A stretch of 64,000 bases of DNA from Amblyornis subalaris (GCA_018881555.1 JACAXG010000071.1:2052537-2116536); one strand, 5' to 3'; shown: positions 31,096 through 43,149, numbered from the stretch's first letter. The notes: generated by a model from the letters alone, not told the origin. Numbers and translations: made by a program.

Positions 31096-31312
31096 TGGGG
31101 CCGGGGCTGCCTGGCCCTGCCTGTGCCTGCTTGATCCCTGCCTGGTCCCTGCCTGTACCTGGAGCAGGAGGGCACCCGAGCAAACAGGGAAAGGGGTGCG
31201 CATCTGCCCAAACCCCTGAGACCTGGCCAGGTTCTGTGCTTCCTTAGGAATGGGGACAGGGAACAGCTTCTGGGAAGCGTGTCTGAAACTGGNCAATATC
31301 TTCAGGGCCCCT
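31096..31312. other. Unique sequence, no feature
   Basis: Contains a short CCTGCCTG-type repetition (31110-31155) and one N at 31283; otherwise unremarkable. Confidence 0.35.
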
Positions 31313-31703
31313 TCTGTTCCATTCCNCCTTTTTTCCTCCTTTTTTCNCCTTTTTCCCTTTTTACTTTCTCTTTTATTTTCCCTTTTTCACCTTATGTTCC
31401 ATTTTCCCCTTTCCTTTTCCCCTTNNTCCTTCCTCTTCCCTTTTTGCCTTTTCACCTTACCTTCCATTTACCCCTTTCCTTTTCCCCTTTTCCCCTNTTC
31501 TTTCTCCTTTTTCTCCTGTTCTCCTACTCCCCTTCCCTTTTCCCATTTTCCCCTTCCACTTCCCCCATCCTTTTGCCCTTCTTTCTCCCTTTTCTCCTGT
31601 TCTCCTGTTCCCCTTCCCTTTCCCCATTTTTCCCTTCCATTTCCTCCTTCCATTTCCCCCTTCCCCTGCCCTTCCCTTCCGTTTCCCCTTCCCTCTCTCT
31701 TCC
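31313..31703. repeat. Polypyrimidine tract with internal tandem units
   Basis: About 390 bp almost entirely C and T on the plus strand (TTTTCCCC-type). Two diverged 81-bp units start at 31498 and 31579 (TTCTTTCTCCYTTTTCTCC, then CTCCTGTTCTCCT, then CCCATTTTYCCCTTCCAYTT); an earlier pair around TTTTCACCTTAYSTTCCATT is about 65 bp apart. Ser/Phe/Pro-rich frames over it are artefacts. Confidence 0.93.
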
Positions 31704-31752
31704 CTACACGCACACACACACACACACACACTCGTGCACACACACACACACA
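31704..31752. repeat. (CA)n dinucleotide repeat
   Basis: Two (CA)n blocks separated by CTCGTG, directly following the pyrimidine tract. Confidence 0.97.
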
Positions 31753-31944
31753 AATTCCCAGCCCAGCCGGGCTCCGTGCGGGCTGCATTTCCCACCGTAT
31801 TTCCCATGCATGGACTGGGACAGCCTGGGCTCTCCAGCCAGTAATTCTCTGATTGGAAAATGTTCCAGGGCAGGGGCTGAGGAGGGAGAGGCAGGAGCGG
31901 GGAGCCGAGGGGAGGGGGAGCCAGGAGGGATGAGATGGGAGTTC

Positions 31945-32125
31945 TCAAACTGCGAGCCCTAATACCAAGCATGTGGCCATATATTATTTTAATAAAGCCA
32001 GCACATCCTGCGCTCACGACAGCTGCTGTTCCCTTTCTCTCATCCTGTGAATCTCATTTATTCCTCATTAGCAAAATCACCTGTTTGTCAAATAGGGACA
32101 GAGCTGTAAGACATTAAATTGTGCG
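31945..32125. promoter_or_regulatory. Candidate conserved enhancer
   Basis: Includes CCATATATTATTTTAATAAA, GACAGCTGCTG (E-box CAGCTG), ATCTCATTTATTCCTCATTA with GCAAAATCACC, and AGACATTAAATTGTG. N-free and non-repetitive. Confidence 0.45.
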
Positions 32126-33294
32126 AGGGCTGCCGGGGGCCTGGGGAGCGCGGGGAAGAGCGGGAGGAGGAGATCCTGCGCGCAGATTGGAGCCAGGACT
32201 TGACGAAGATCTCTTGAAGGTTGAGATGGAAACGAGGATTTGGGGGAGTGGATTATCCGGCAGCTTCGAGCACTCTCATTTTCCGTTCNCTCTGCCTGTT
32301 CTCGGCGCCCAGGGAAACAATGCCGTGCACAGCGCAGGGGAGTCGGGAGCCCTGTGTGTTTGGGTGCACCCACTTCACGCTCACCCATCACCTCTTGAGC
32401 AGCAAACAATTTAAACCCATGGTCACCCACCAGCAAACAATCTTCCCTTTCGGGAGAGGTCAGGTACAGAATTTCTGAATCACCGTTCTCGGTTTGGCTT
32501 CTCTGTAAATTGAGCGAAGGCGTTGGTGGGACCGACCTGTTCTCTCAGAGAAGCGGGCTTTTGATGAATCAGGATTTTCCACTAAAAAAAAAAAGTCCCT
32601 GGGCTGCACTAAATTAAGTGTCTGTCTCGCCCCCAGCCTGGCAATGGAGCCTTTTTCTGCTGGTTTTGCAGCTTACTCGCTGCTTTCCCTAATGCCAGCC
32701 CCGGCTTTCCGCTTTATCAGTGGAGTGACACGAGGGGGAACAGCTGGCTGCAAACCAAGCTTTCTGGTTTGCTGCAATTCTCCCTGTTTTTTGGAGATTT
32801 GGAGTTCTGGTTCGAATTGGATCCGACCCAACCGTGTGTGCGGGAAAGATACAGGGAGAAACTTGGGGAGCACAGGGAGATCTCAGATCCCAACCCTCCC
32901 GCACGGTTTGGGCGTTCCTGGTGCCTCCNTGCCCAGTGCCAGGGGGAAAGACCCAGAGGGCAGCTCCCGAGACTCCAGCCCCGTCAGGAAAGCCTGAAGC
33001 TCCACTTTTTTCCCAGGAGGCTCTTCTGCAGTTTGGAGAACTCCAGCTGACGTGGGAGGGTTTGATCCCAGCGTTGAGATGGAGTTCAGGGATGTGCTGT
33101 GGCAACCTGTGACCTGCTCTGCAGCCAAGGCCTGTCCAGGGGGACATCTGCCATCTCCAGCCCTCCGTCCCCCAGGTGAGGTGGGCCAGCTTGGGCTCTG
33201 CAACAGGAGTCACCAGCTCTCAGGAAGGGCATTGTTAAACTTGAGGGAAAATAGGGATTAGGAGGTGAAGGAGAGGACAGTGTCTGTGCACCAC
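32126..33294. other. Unique sequence, no supported feature
   Basis: Weakly AT-rich strings at 32400-32440 and 32500-32600 (with an A-run at 32585-32593); the rest is GC-rich. No exon or mobile element recognised. Confidence 0.35.
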
Positions 33295-33556
33295 TTTGCT
33301 ACTCTTTTTTTTTACTACTCCCTTTCCTCCTCTTCCTGCGTTTTTTTTCTCTTGTTCTGACCATCCCTCCATCCTCTCTTCATCATCACCATATTTTTTC
33401 CTCACATTTCCCTTCCCCAGCAAGCTTTCCTCTACCCCCTCCCCATTCTTCCACCCTTTTCCCCGCCCAGCTCCTCTCTCCACCTCTCCATCTTCCCCTC
33501 CGCTGTTGAATCCTTCCTCCTGACCCTCTGCACATCTCCCCATCTCCATCTCACAA
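33295..33556. repeat. Pyrimidine-rich tract
   Basis: C/T-rich with scattered A and G, less pure than the tract at 31.3 kb. Composed of CTCTTTTTTTTTAC, CCTCCTCTTCC and CCATCCCTCCATCC blocks. Confidence 0.75.
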
Positions 33557-33572
33557 CNTGTTTTTGTCTTGA

Positions 33573-33596
33573 GGGACATGTGTGGGGACATGTGTG
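33573..33596. repeat. 12-bp tandem duplication
   Basis: GGGACATGTGTG at 33573-33584 is repeated at 33585-33596, with a partial third unit (GGGACATCC). Confidence 0.9.
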
Positions 33597-33599
33597 GGG

Positions 33600-34020
33600 A
33601 CATCCAGTGTCCTGGCCTGGTGGCCCACAAGTCCTGGAGCCCCAAGCCCAGCTCACTCCATAGCTCAGTCCTCCAGGGAATGCTCCACTTCCCACTTCCA
33701 GACTGGCTGCAGGACTGAGGGGACAATAGTGGCCCCCTCCCAGCTTCCAGCTGCCTTTAATCCACCTGCCCGGCTCCTCTGCCCATTGCAGAGCAGGAAA
33801 AGCAGAACCTGCCTGCGCAGGGGCCGGGAATCTGGGGGTGGATGAGCTGCCCCGTGTCCAGAGGGATGGGCATCGCCCCACAACGCCTCATCCCTTCCCA
33901 GCCACCTTGCCCCGGGCACCAGCGATGTCCCTGCTGTGCCGAGCAGCCCCGTGTCCCCCGTCCCCACCCGCGTGTCGATGCCACCGTGTCCCCCCCGCCC
34001 TCGTCCCCCCCCCCCTTTCC
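33600..34020. other. Unique GC-rich sequence
   Basis: C-rich, ending in a poly-C run near 34006-34016. No feature recognised. Confidence 0.35.
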
Positions 34021-34024
34021 CTCC

Positions 34025-34232
34025 TCTCTCTGAAAGTCATCAGGCCTAGCGAGGTCTTCTCCCACTTATGCAGCTCATGAATATTTAACAGCATCTGCTC
34101 TGGAGGCGATAAAGCCTACCAATCCTTGACAAATATGGCCTAATCTTTTCAATTTCGGGGTGCAAATATTCCTTCGGAGTCCTGTTTGTCACCTAGATTA
34201 ATGACTCTGGCTCCCATAAGCCTTTGGTGCTA
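34025..34232. promoter_or_regulatory. Candidate conserved enhancer
   Basis: Sharp left edge after poly-C. Includes AAAGTCATCAGGCCTAGCG, CTCATGAATATTTAACAGC, GGCGATAAAGCC, AATATGGCCTAATC, AGATTAATGACTCTGG and TGCTAATTCAGG. N-free. Confidence 0.5.
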
Positions 34233-34371
34233 ATTCAGGAGGTGGCTGCGCGGCCGGCGCGCGGCGAGGGATGCTGGGACGCGTCTGCGGCACAGATTAC
34301 TCACTGGAGGGCCCTTCGCTGNGGGGTTTTGTTCCTCCGCCGCCAGCGGGGACCGGGAAGGGGGGTCCGGG

Positions 34372-34391
34372 TGTTTGTTTGTTTGTTTGTT
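34372..34391. repeat. (GTTT)5 microsatellite
   Basis: Five tandem GTTT units inside a CpG-rich stretch (about 34240-34450). Confidence 0.95.
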
Positions 34392-34451
34392 CCTCTTCGT
34401 AGCTCCCGAATGTCCGCCCCGGGTCCGGTGCGCCCGAGGGGGGATGCTGCC

Positions 34452-35000
34452 GTGAGGAGTGGGGGATGGCTCCCCGATTCCCTCTGCTTTTCCCCACCCG
34501 TGGATGGGGTGCGGTGGGAGACGTGGGCTTGGCTCCAAGCCTGGCTCCTCGTTGTTCGTGACCTGATGCGAACAGCAGCCACCAGGCCACCCGATTCCCT
34601 CCAGGACTGAGCCCCACCCCGGGGAGTGGAGGCTGAGGCCCAGGATGCAACGGCCAGGGGAAAGGGGAAAGTCTTTCTCTGCCCTGCTCCAGCCCATTCC
34701 AGGACCCCGTTCCAGGACCGCTCCTCGCATCCTGGTGCCTGCCCAGGGGCGATGCGGAGTGTGGGGCCGGGCGATGCTCGGCTCTCGGACACGGTCCATA
34801 GGTTTTGGCCGGGATCTGGCTGGCGCTGGAGCTGCGAGAGGCACAGCAATCCCAAAGCCAACACACAGCAGAAGCCCAGGCACCTCCAGGCACACAAAAC
34901 CGGCTGCTTGTGTTTATTTATTCCCGGATCAAGAGAGAAAAGTACGGAGGGGAGCGAGCAGCGCTGGGTGGGAGGGCGGGGAGAGGAGGGAAGGGCTGGA
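34452..35000. other. Unique GC-rich sequence
   Basis: Three minus-strand frames of about 200 codons overlap here, which is a composition effect; no domain is recognised. Confidence 0.35.
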
Positions 35001-35004
35001 AATC

Positions 35005-35290
35005 AATGCCGGAGCTGATCAGCGCTATCGACAACCTCGCTAAGGGGCTGATGGCTCCCATTCACTGTCCCCGTGCCCGCAGGGGCTGTCCCCATCACGG
35101 GGGCTGCTGGGGGGACGGCCCAGCCCGGCTCAGCACAGCCCGGCTCGGCAAAGCGTTAGCGGCGGCCAGAAATCGAAGGTTTGTTATTATCCGGCACTGG
35201 AACAATGGCCGGGCCGGGTGTATCCATCACCGCTCCGGCCCCCGGGGCTGGGAATATGTTGAGAGCGCAGATTATTTATTTATGCTGGGG
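35005..35290. promoter_or_regulatory. Candidate conserved region (two parts)
   Basis: Part one (35005-35075): GAAATCAATGCCGGAGC, TGATCAGCGCTATCGACAAC. Part two (35150-35290): GCAAAGCGTTAGC, GGTTTGTTATTATCCGG, AACAATGGCC (SOX core ACAATGG at 35202-35208), GAATATGTTGAGAGCGC, AGATTATTTATTTATGC. CpG-rich sequence separates them. Confidence 0.45.
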
Positions 35291-35299
35291 AGATGGGGG

Positions 35300-36935
35300 A
35301 CGCTGGTGGCGCAGAGGAAGGAGTTTCCTTCTCTCTGCTCATGCCTGGCTCGTCCACAGGCTCTGGGGCTGCCTGAGAGGGATGCCCTGATTGACAGCAG
35401 ACCGAGGTCCTGATGTTTGGGAGCATCCTTCAGGTGAAGAGTGGAAAGGAATGTTGAGATCTGCTGGAAGATTTGCAGGTGAAGCTCCCAGCGCCGTCAG
35501 TTTGTGTTGCAAGGAAGCTCCTTGGGATGCAAGACACTTGGAAGGAAGGTCCAGAGAAACCTCTGCTCATCTTGATGCAAAATTATCCATTAAATTCTCT
35601 CTCATGGAAGTATCTAAGGAGCTCCAGTTCAGAGGGTGTGAAACTATTAAGGTTGTAATAAATATCTTTTTTTTTTTTTGGCTATGGATAATAGATGTTG
35701 GTGAGGGTAGGACAGCCCTAAACGGACGGGTCAGCTCTGGATCAGGGATCTGGATGTTCCCCTGAAAAATGGCCTGACTTGGGTGAAAGCATCCTCTGAN
35801 ATGAAGAGATTGAACCAAAAACCTTTGTCCGATGGTGGTGGCAATTCCAGGTGTACACAGGTCCTGAGAAAAATGTCCTTGCTGCTGCCAGATGGGAAAA
35901 AATTCCACCTGGTACAGGGAACTGCAGAGCATAGAGAATATTTACAGCTCACGAGCAGGAAGACGTTATTTTTAGGTTTGTTTTACATTTCTGTAGCAGA
36001 AAATGCTTCCTCAGCCAGCCAAAAATACTATCGTGGATCACGTGAAAGCGTGAAAACATCCTTTTTTTTTTTTTTAGTAAGCAATAATAAAAAAAATGCT
36101 ACTTTCACTAGTAAGAAACAGAAGACAAACTTTTGAGCAAAGCGAAATAAAATATCTGGGTTTGTTTCCACTTTAAAATGCTCTGGGAGAAAAATCTGCA
36201 AGCCTGGTTTCCCAGCTCGGCTCNTCACTTTGGCTCTGCAGCCGACGGTCACTGCAGTCCTTGTTTTCCCTTCGCTGATTCCCACACCTGCTGCCGCCTT
36301 TTGCTGGATGCTCCATGCTGGGAATTCAGGGCAGCGTTTGCAGCCCCAGCTCGTGGGGGTTGAGCTCCCCAAACCCCCCGAGTGCCCACCCCGAGGACCA
36401 AGTGCTGCCCGGAGGGAGGTGCAGCCACCGCGGGGAGCGGTGCCGGTCCCAGCACAACCGAACCCGCGGGGACTCCATGGGGGTTTGGGATTGCACTGGG
36501 AGGGATGTGGGATNACCACAGCAGCTCCAAGGAAAGTTGAAAAGAGTGGCTCGGCGGAATAAAAGCCCGCTGCGATGCAAGGGCATGGCCCAAGCCGTGC
36601 TTCCTCCACCTCATCCCCTTCCCTACCCCCANCACCCACCCTCGTCCCTGAGGAAAAAAAAATCAAAAACATCACTGCACCCCCGGGAATTTCCCCCGCA
36701 CACTCCCCCGCCGTGGTCCCTGTGCGGAGCTGGGCTCTGCCCTGCTGTGGGGTGGCACCACCCACCCCTTTCCGCGCTCAGCCCCGCCGTGCCCCGTGCC
36801 CGCCGTGGGGTCCGGGATACGGCAGTGCTGGGGAGCATCCCACAGCCGCCTGTGCTGGCATGTCCGTGCCTGCTTCCCGCTGCTCCCTGCCCCCTCTCCT
36901 CCTATTTTTTCCCTCTGAACAGGCTCCAAACGCCT
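35300..36935. other. Unique sequence, no supported feature
   Basis: 35400-36180 is AT-richer and may be an old unrecognised repeat (T-runs at 35668-35680 and 36061-36075). 36180-36935 is C-rich. No exon or known element identified. Confidence 0.35.
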
Positions 36936-37275
36936 TTTGTAACACGGCGGCATCGTTAGGGCCCTCCTGAAACCGGGGCGGGGCGGGGGGGAGAGCGGCT
37001 CATTAGCCCGGCCGCTTTGAAGCGGGCTCTGTTTGGGGTTCATTTGTATGCCGGCAGAAGGGAAACCTCTGTGTTTCAAGGATGTTTTTCTGGAGGGGCT
37101 TCCTGGAAACATAACAAACATGACCCCAGGAGCGCTGCCCCGGCCCACATAGGCGGGCGGGAGATGAAACGCGGGGGCTGCGCTCGGCGCGGCACAAAGG
37201 CAGCGGCTCCCGGCGGCAGCGCGGCCGAGTTCCCGCGGAGAACACCAAAGCTGGCACGGAGGGAGTCGATTTGTT
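36936..37275. promoter_or_regulatory. CpG-rich candidate regulatory block
   Basis: Contains CTTTTGTAACACGGCGG, GGCTCATTAGCCCGG, GTTCATTTGTATGCCGG and AAACATAACAAACATGACCCC, then a CpG-dense segment 37130-37260. Several motifs look conserved; promoter function not demonstrable. Confidence 0.4.
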
Positions 37276-37361
37276 GCACAAGACGTCCCTCCGTGAGGGA
37301 TACGGAATTCGTGGCTCAGCCCCGCATCCTCCCACCCCGCCTGTGTCCGAAGTCCATCTCC

Positions 37362-37432
37362 TTCCAACCCCCCTGACGTGAGGGATGCCACCCACCGGAT
37401 CGGGTTGCTCAGGGCCCCGTCCAGCCTGGCCT
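37362..37432 (-). mobile_element. CR1 LINE 3' fragment
   Basis: CTTCCAACCCCCCTGACGTG, then GGGTTGCTCAGGGCCCCGTC and CAGCCTGGCCTCGACCACAT follow the reverse complement of a CR1 tail. Short and diverged. Confidence 0.75.
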
Positions 37433-39055
37433 CGACCACATTTAGAGGTCACAAACCAGCACGAGGAGGTGCCAGGTTGTGCTCCTGCTCTGTGCCACAG
37501 CTCCCTGTGCGCCCAGGCACAGCCAGGGCTGGTGGGCTGCACTCCTGAGGGGCCATTCCTGCCTCCAAGTCAAAGGAATCTTGAGCTTTAGGGTGCTCGG
37601 AGTGATCTCAAAACACCTTCCCGAGGTTCTCTGCCTGCTCGCTGCCCTGCAAGGATGAAGGATGGATCCCTCCATCCCTCCCCAGCCAGTAGCGCNATCG
37701 GGGCACGGCTAGTGGGAATTTCCAGGGGAGGAAGAAGCAACCCTCAACAAACAGAGCGCGGATGGCTCTACCTCCCTCACCCCGTCTGTCTCCCAGTCTC
37801 CCTTTCTGTGCCTGCTTCCCCTTGGCTCCGTCTTGCTCAGCCTCCCCTTCTCCCCCCGCCTCTCCCGCGGCCCCGCCGGTGACAGGGAGCGCCGGGAGAA
37901 AGACGGATGGAAGTGCCGCGGGAGCTCCAGCGTGACCGGGGGGTGATGCATGGGCAGCCGTCGCCGGGTGCTCGTCCCGAGTGCCGCAGATGAGGGGTGA
38001 CCTCCTCTGCCAAGGGGTCGAGGAGGTTTGAAGGGCGTCGTGGCTTCCCTCGGGGTGGGAAACAGTCCCCCGGGTTTTGTCCGTGCTCCTGCCGGCACCC
38101 GGAGCAGAGCCAGCCCTGCCGGAGCTGCCAAACTCCCCGGCTGGAGCAACTTCGCTGGATCCTGGAGCTGCTGGACCGCTGTGGGCTTGGCCACGCGGAG
38201 TCAGCTGATCCAATGGGGAAGTGATTTTATCATCCGTTAGGGAATACAGGGAGGTGANCTTGGGGTGGACCTCTGTGGGTCACCCGCCCTCAACTTCCCC
38301 AAGGTGAACCTGACCAAAACCTTCAGCTTCTCCTTTGGCTTAGCTCTGTAGGATGGAGTTCACAGGATGGAAGTGAACTCCTCTGGTGTATCGTCACATC
38401 CTTTGGGTTGAAGATCCAGTGGACTCCAGCCTGGAAAAAATTGTCAGGCAAATCCGCTGTTCTTCAAACTGGGAAATTCGGCTCAAAGCCACAGATTCCT
38501 GTCAGATTTGGCAAAGCACCTTGCCTAAATAAATGTGTTTTTAACAGAGATACCACACTGGAGAAGTTGGACAGTTTCGACTTGATGTTTTCAACTGAAG
38601 TGAAACAAATTCAGATCTTCCATGTGCTTTGATAAAAGAGTAAAAACACGTTAAAAATAGTATGAGGTACTTTATTTTTAACCAGTCATTCCAGCCAACT
38701 CAACAAATAAAAGACAAAAAACATGTTGGGGGGGGGGGAATGAAATTTTTTTCCCCAGTAAACCACCCAAGATGAGCCAGGATCTGGGAATTCCGTGTGC
38801 CAGGTCCTGTTGCTTCCAAGGAAGTGCAGGGAGAGACTGTCACAGGGGTGGGGGGCACTGCCCAGCCACGGCCATAAACCCAAAGCAGCGCGTGGAGCGA
38901 GCAGGTTGTCCGAGCCNGCTCTGCCTCCTCCCCGGGCTGTAAGCCTGCCAGGAGAAGCGCTTGGAAAAGAGCAAGGAAGGAAGAGCCATCCAAGGCTGGA
39001 CAGATGCGGGCAGTTGGCAGCAGCCGCTGAATTAGCAGCCAATTTCCCGTGCACA
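37433..39055. other. Unique sequence, no supported feature
   Basis: 37600-38220 is GC-rich with moderate CpG. 38380-38700 is AT-richer and complex but matches nothing that I recognise. G-run at 38729-38738. Confidence 0.35.
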
Positions 39056-39135
39056 ACCTGGGGACCCGAGCGTTCAGCTGAGCACATTAAGGCTCGAGCC
39101 CCCTTTAATTGCTGCGGATCTTAACATGTGTCCCT
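39056..39135. promoter_or_regulatory. Candidate conserved element
   Basis: GAGCACATTAAGGCTCGAGC, CCCTTTAATTGCTGCGG and CTTAACATGTGTCC in unique sequence. Confidence 0.3.
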
Positions 39136-39439
39136 CAGCCCTGGCATTCCTGACAGCCTGGACAAAGGGAGCTCTCGGAGCGGGGGAAATGCTGGGGTTT
39201 GTTTAGGGTCTCGCTGCCGGCGGGGTTGGTGTGAGCAGATCCAGGCTTTGGGGCTGATTTCTCTCCTACCCCAGCGTGGAGAGCAGGCAGGAGCTCCATC
39301 CCTGTGTTTCCCACTCCAAAAGCTGAGGGACGAGGCAGGAGTGAACCGAGGCTGGGGCTCAGCCAGGATGCGGCGACCCCGGGATGTGCCGCCGGTGCTC
39401 GAGGCAGGACACGGAGCTGAGAAAGCTGTGAGACCCTTA
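39136..39439. other. Unique sequence between two candidate elements
   Basis: Mixed composition, no exon, repeat family or strong motif cluster recognised. Confidence 0.35.
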
Positions 39440-39530
39440 GCGGGTCCTGTCAGCCTCATTCACACCTTATCAGATGGGGGAAGCCCAAAGGGCTGTGAGG
39501 GAGGTAATTAATCTTGGTCTCGAGCAGAAA
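39440..39530. promoter_or_regulatory. Candidate GATA-containing element
   Basis: CTCATTCACACCTTATCAGA contains the strong GATA consensus CTTATCAG, followed by GGAGGTAATTAATCTTGG. Confidence 0.4.
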
Positions 39531-39654
39531 GGCTCCCGGAGAGGAGGGGGGAGGTCAAAACCGGGCACCGTTTGAGGAGAGATGGGGACTCGGCAAATGC
39601 TTGAATGCTTTTCCGCCCTTAATGTGAAGTTCACCCCAGATCTGAAGACACCTT

Positions 39655-39815
39655 TGTACTTCCCCCCCGATTTAATTTGGATTTTTATTTGGGATCATCA
39701 GTTTCTCCTGGCCATAAAACACATCATCATCACCGTAAAGCACTTTTATGACACCTTTATCTGATTATCTGGAAGCACTTAATCAGCATTAACTCATTAA
39801 GCTCCCCCAGGCCGC
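39655..39815. promoter_or_regulatory. Candidate conserved enhancer
   Basis: AT-rich: GATTTAATTTGGATTTTTAT, GGCCATAAAACACATCATCA, ACCTTTATCTGATTATCTGG (two GATA-like cores) and CACTTAATCAGCATTAACTC then ATTAAGC. Confidence 0.45.
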
Positions 39816-42800
39816 GGCGGGGAGGAGGAAGGGCTCGGTCCTGGCTTCCAGAGCCACGAGCATCCCTTGGTCCCCACCTCCACGAGCATTGCCAGAGGGA
39901 ACTCTGCTTTCCTCCATGGATGAAGGCTGAGATGGGCAGACATAAGGTAGGCTGACTCGCAGCACCTTTCAGGGGTCAAAGGAAAACCACAATGCCGAGA
40001 CTTTCAGCATCCCCAAAGAGGTGCTAGGACTGCTCCCTGGGATGGGATTGCTGTGGTTCACCCGTCCTAAAACAACACACAGGGTCTCAGAATGTAACAC
40101 AGAGGTCTCTAACTGCAAAGCAGGACANAGTTCTTCAAACAACCCTCCCAACTCACATGTGTTTGGAGACAAAATGTCCAAGGAAACNTCCGTTTGTTGT
40201 GTCTCAGCCAAGAACAAATCCCACGGATGGGGCTGTGGAACTCGCTGAGCCCTGGTAACGCCCCAGAGCTGAGTCACTGATTTTGGAGGATAAAACCCTT
40301 GAGCACGCCCAGCCCAGCAGGCTTTGCTGGGTGTCAGCGTCCTCCTGCACCCGGCACAGGGGCAGGGGCCGGTGGGTGTGGGGTGCTGCTGGCACGGGCA
40401 CCTGGGGGGTCTCTAGGGACATGCCAGGACGAGGAGACCCCCACCCCCAGCAGCAACGCTCGGTTCTGCAGCTTCCTTGGCAAATCAGAGCCCTGGGAAG
40501 GGGCGGTGGGCAGGGCTGCCCATCTGCTCCTGGCTTTGTCCATCCATTAGGCCTCATTCCCCACGTGCCCACGGTGGGTCATTGCTTTCCGCTTCACGTT
40601 CCGCCTGGTTCCCAGACACCGCCACACCGCAGCCCTGGGCTGTCTCCAGAGACATTTTGCCTTTGGATTTGGGCCATCCTTTTTTCCCCACCTTTTCTTC
40701 CCTCCTCGTCCCCAACCGTTCTTGCCCCCCAGGCTCGTTCAGGCAGCGCTGCCCTGGGCCAGCTCGAGGAGCAGACCCTGACCGGCCGTGCCGGGTGCTC
40801 CAGGATGCCCAAGGGTTCCACTCTTTTGGCCAGCAAAAACTTGATGCTCTGGGCTGTGCAAACATCTCTCCTCAAATCCAAGGCAGCAGGGATGAGGGGA
40901 CAACGCTGCTGGGAATGAGACAGGAGAGGGAACNCAGAGCCCAGCAAGGTTAGAGGGTTCCTGGCGAGGAGAAGGGATAAAGTTCAGCTGTTCCTGACAC
41001 TGCTTCAGCATCGTGAGCTGGAGGGGGAAAACTTTTGCATCTGGACTCAGAGAGGTGGCTGGTTTTTGACTTTTGGCCTGACTGGATAGTGTGGAGTGGA
41101 TTTGGGACTGGATTAGAGGTCCAGCCTCATGTCCTGGGAAACCTTGTCTGAGTTCAGGGGGAACAAAACTGGAGGTAGATGGGGAAAAAACCCAGATGCT
41201 GGTGCTGGTGGGACTTTGGGTGCATGGCTGTGACCCCCCACCCCTCCCAAGGGTGTGGGNTGCCAGGGACCTTTTCCTTGGCTGTCTGGATGGTGCTGCT
41301 GCTCCATTTGATCCAGGTATCTTTTGCCTGCAGCTCTCGATGGCCAAGCAGTTCTTTGACTGATAAAAAAAAAAAAAAAAAGTTGAGCATCAGTCAGTAA
41401 ATCAGTGGCAACAGAAATGCTGAATCGTTAAATCTTAGACTGTAACCCATTTTAGCTGGGTTTAGAACATATATCCAGGATTGTGCATGGAGGCAACAGG
41501 CTTTAAAGGCAAAACCAAAATAAAGCACTCCAGGGAAAGCAGAGCAATCCCTGGTTTTCATGGTCGTGGCCAAGGTAGCTCCAGTCGCTGCCTGAAGGTA
41601 AAAATCCTTTCCCCTGTGAGGAACTGGGCACTTCGAGTTTGTCCTGAGTTAAAACTTTGAAATAAAATTCAATTTTTTTTTAATGGGGATTCTAAGTCAG
41701 GGCCAGAAGGGAATCGTGCAAATTCAGAGCTGCTTTCCGAGCCCTGGCTGCACCCCTGGGTCAGGCAGGTCACAGAGACCTCTGCCAGGCACTCACCCTC
41801 CCCATCCCACATCCCATAAACGCATCTGACCTGGGGAAGTGTCAAGGAGCACTCAGCACTGGGACGCAGCACCTGCCCTTTCCCTTTCTCCACCTCCGCC
41901 TTTTTTCTCCCTCCTTACCAGATGAGGGGAGAAGGGAGTTTCTAGAAGATGTTGGGTAAAACATCCCAGAGCTGCCCCATCCTGGGGAATCTGCTGGACC
42001 CAGGCNTTATTAATAGTTATTTGCACTCCTGTTTTAGCCTCTTGCCCACAAGATAGAAGTGCAGGGAGTCCTCAGCGAGCTGCAAGGAGATGATGGTGTT
42101 CCCAAAGCATCACCCAGACCCTCAGAGCTCTGTCCTGCCACGTGGCCGTGGCCAGAGGCTCCTGTCCCATAGATTGGCCTTCAGAGATGTTTTTTCCCAG
42201 AGCACAGAGCCGACTGGCTCATCCCGGGGCTCCAACATCTCCCACCACTCAACCCTTCCCAGATTTTCCCTTCCCCTCCTGCGNGGTGAGGCCAAACCCA
42301 CCCAGTCCTGCTGCTGGTTTCCAGTCCAGCCTCACAACGTGGTGAGGGACAGCACCTCCCCGGCTGCAACACCACCTTTCCAGAGGCTGGGAAGCAGCAT
42401 CCCCCATGGAAAAGCTGCTCCAGCAGAGCCACTTTTATCCCAGACCAAGCTCTTTCTTGCCATTTGCTTTCCTCATTTCCGAGGCAGCAAAGCAGAAGAG
42501 CAAGGGGCAGAACTTCCATGGACGTGGAGCACGTGGATCCAGCCTCACCATTGTGGTGGCCAGATCCTGCTGGGCACAGAGCACAGCCCAGGCATCCCCC
42601 CAGCTTCCACAGGATGCTATTCCCAGGTATATTCCCGCTGCTGCCACCTCACCGGGCTGTGAGCTGCTGCAAGGGATCAATGGTCAAGGAGAGCTCTCAG
42701 TCCTGCCCTGGCCCCTCCCAGGGGAGCTCAGTGATGTTCAGACTCTTCCAGTTCACTCCTGCAGTGGTTTCCTCACAGCAGTGGCTTTTTTTTGAAGAGT

Positions 42801-43149
42801 TTTTGCAATATTTCAGTGGGGAAAGAGCTGGAAGCTCCCTGAGCTCCTGTGGGGACCTTGCTCCAGGTTGGCACTGGAGAATCCACACAGGCAGGTGCTC
42901 ATATCCAACCCTAAAATCAAAGAGACAAGCAGGTGAGTGCGTGGACAAATGGATGTTGGGGGACAGAAGATAAACAGAAGGATGGAGAACTGGGAGCGGG
43001 GAATGGCAAGGTGCACCCAGGGATGGAGCGAGGGATGCAGGCAGGGGAGGGTACCACGGGCTGGAGGCGCAGGCGGACACCTGACTGACGGATTCAACAG
43101 ACAACAGGCACATCGGTGCGTGATTNCCACCCCTTCCTCCTCCCTGGAG
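39816..43149. other. Long stretch of unique sequence
   Basis: No exon or CpG island supported. Notable points: A-run at 41364-41381 with no recognisable retroposed body; an AT-rich string at 41400-41480; T-run at 41670-41680; TTATTAATAGTTATTTGCAC near 42007-42026; T-run at 42787-42793. Frames of 100-340 codons overlap on both strands from 42090 and lack domains. Confidence 0.35.

Noticed and set aside
32806..32818. tRNA B-box-like GGTTCGAATTGG
   Set aside because: Does not meet GGTTCGANTCC, and no A box or cloverleaf can be drawn around it.
41364..41381. A-run as the tail of a processed pseudogene or retroposon
   Set aside because: No recognisable mRNA body, polyadenylation signal or target-site duplication in the preceding sequence.
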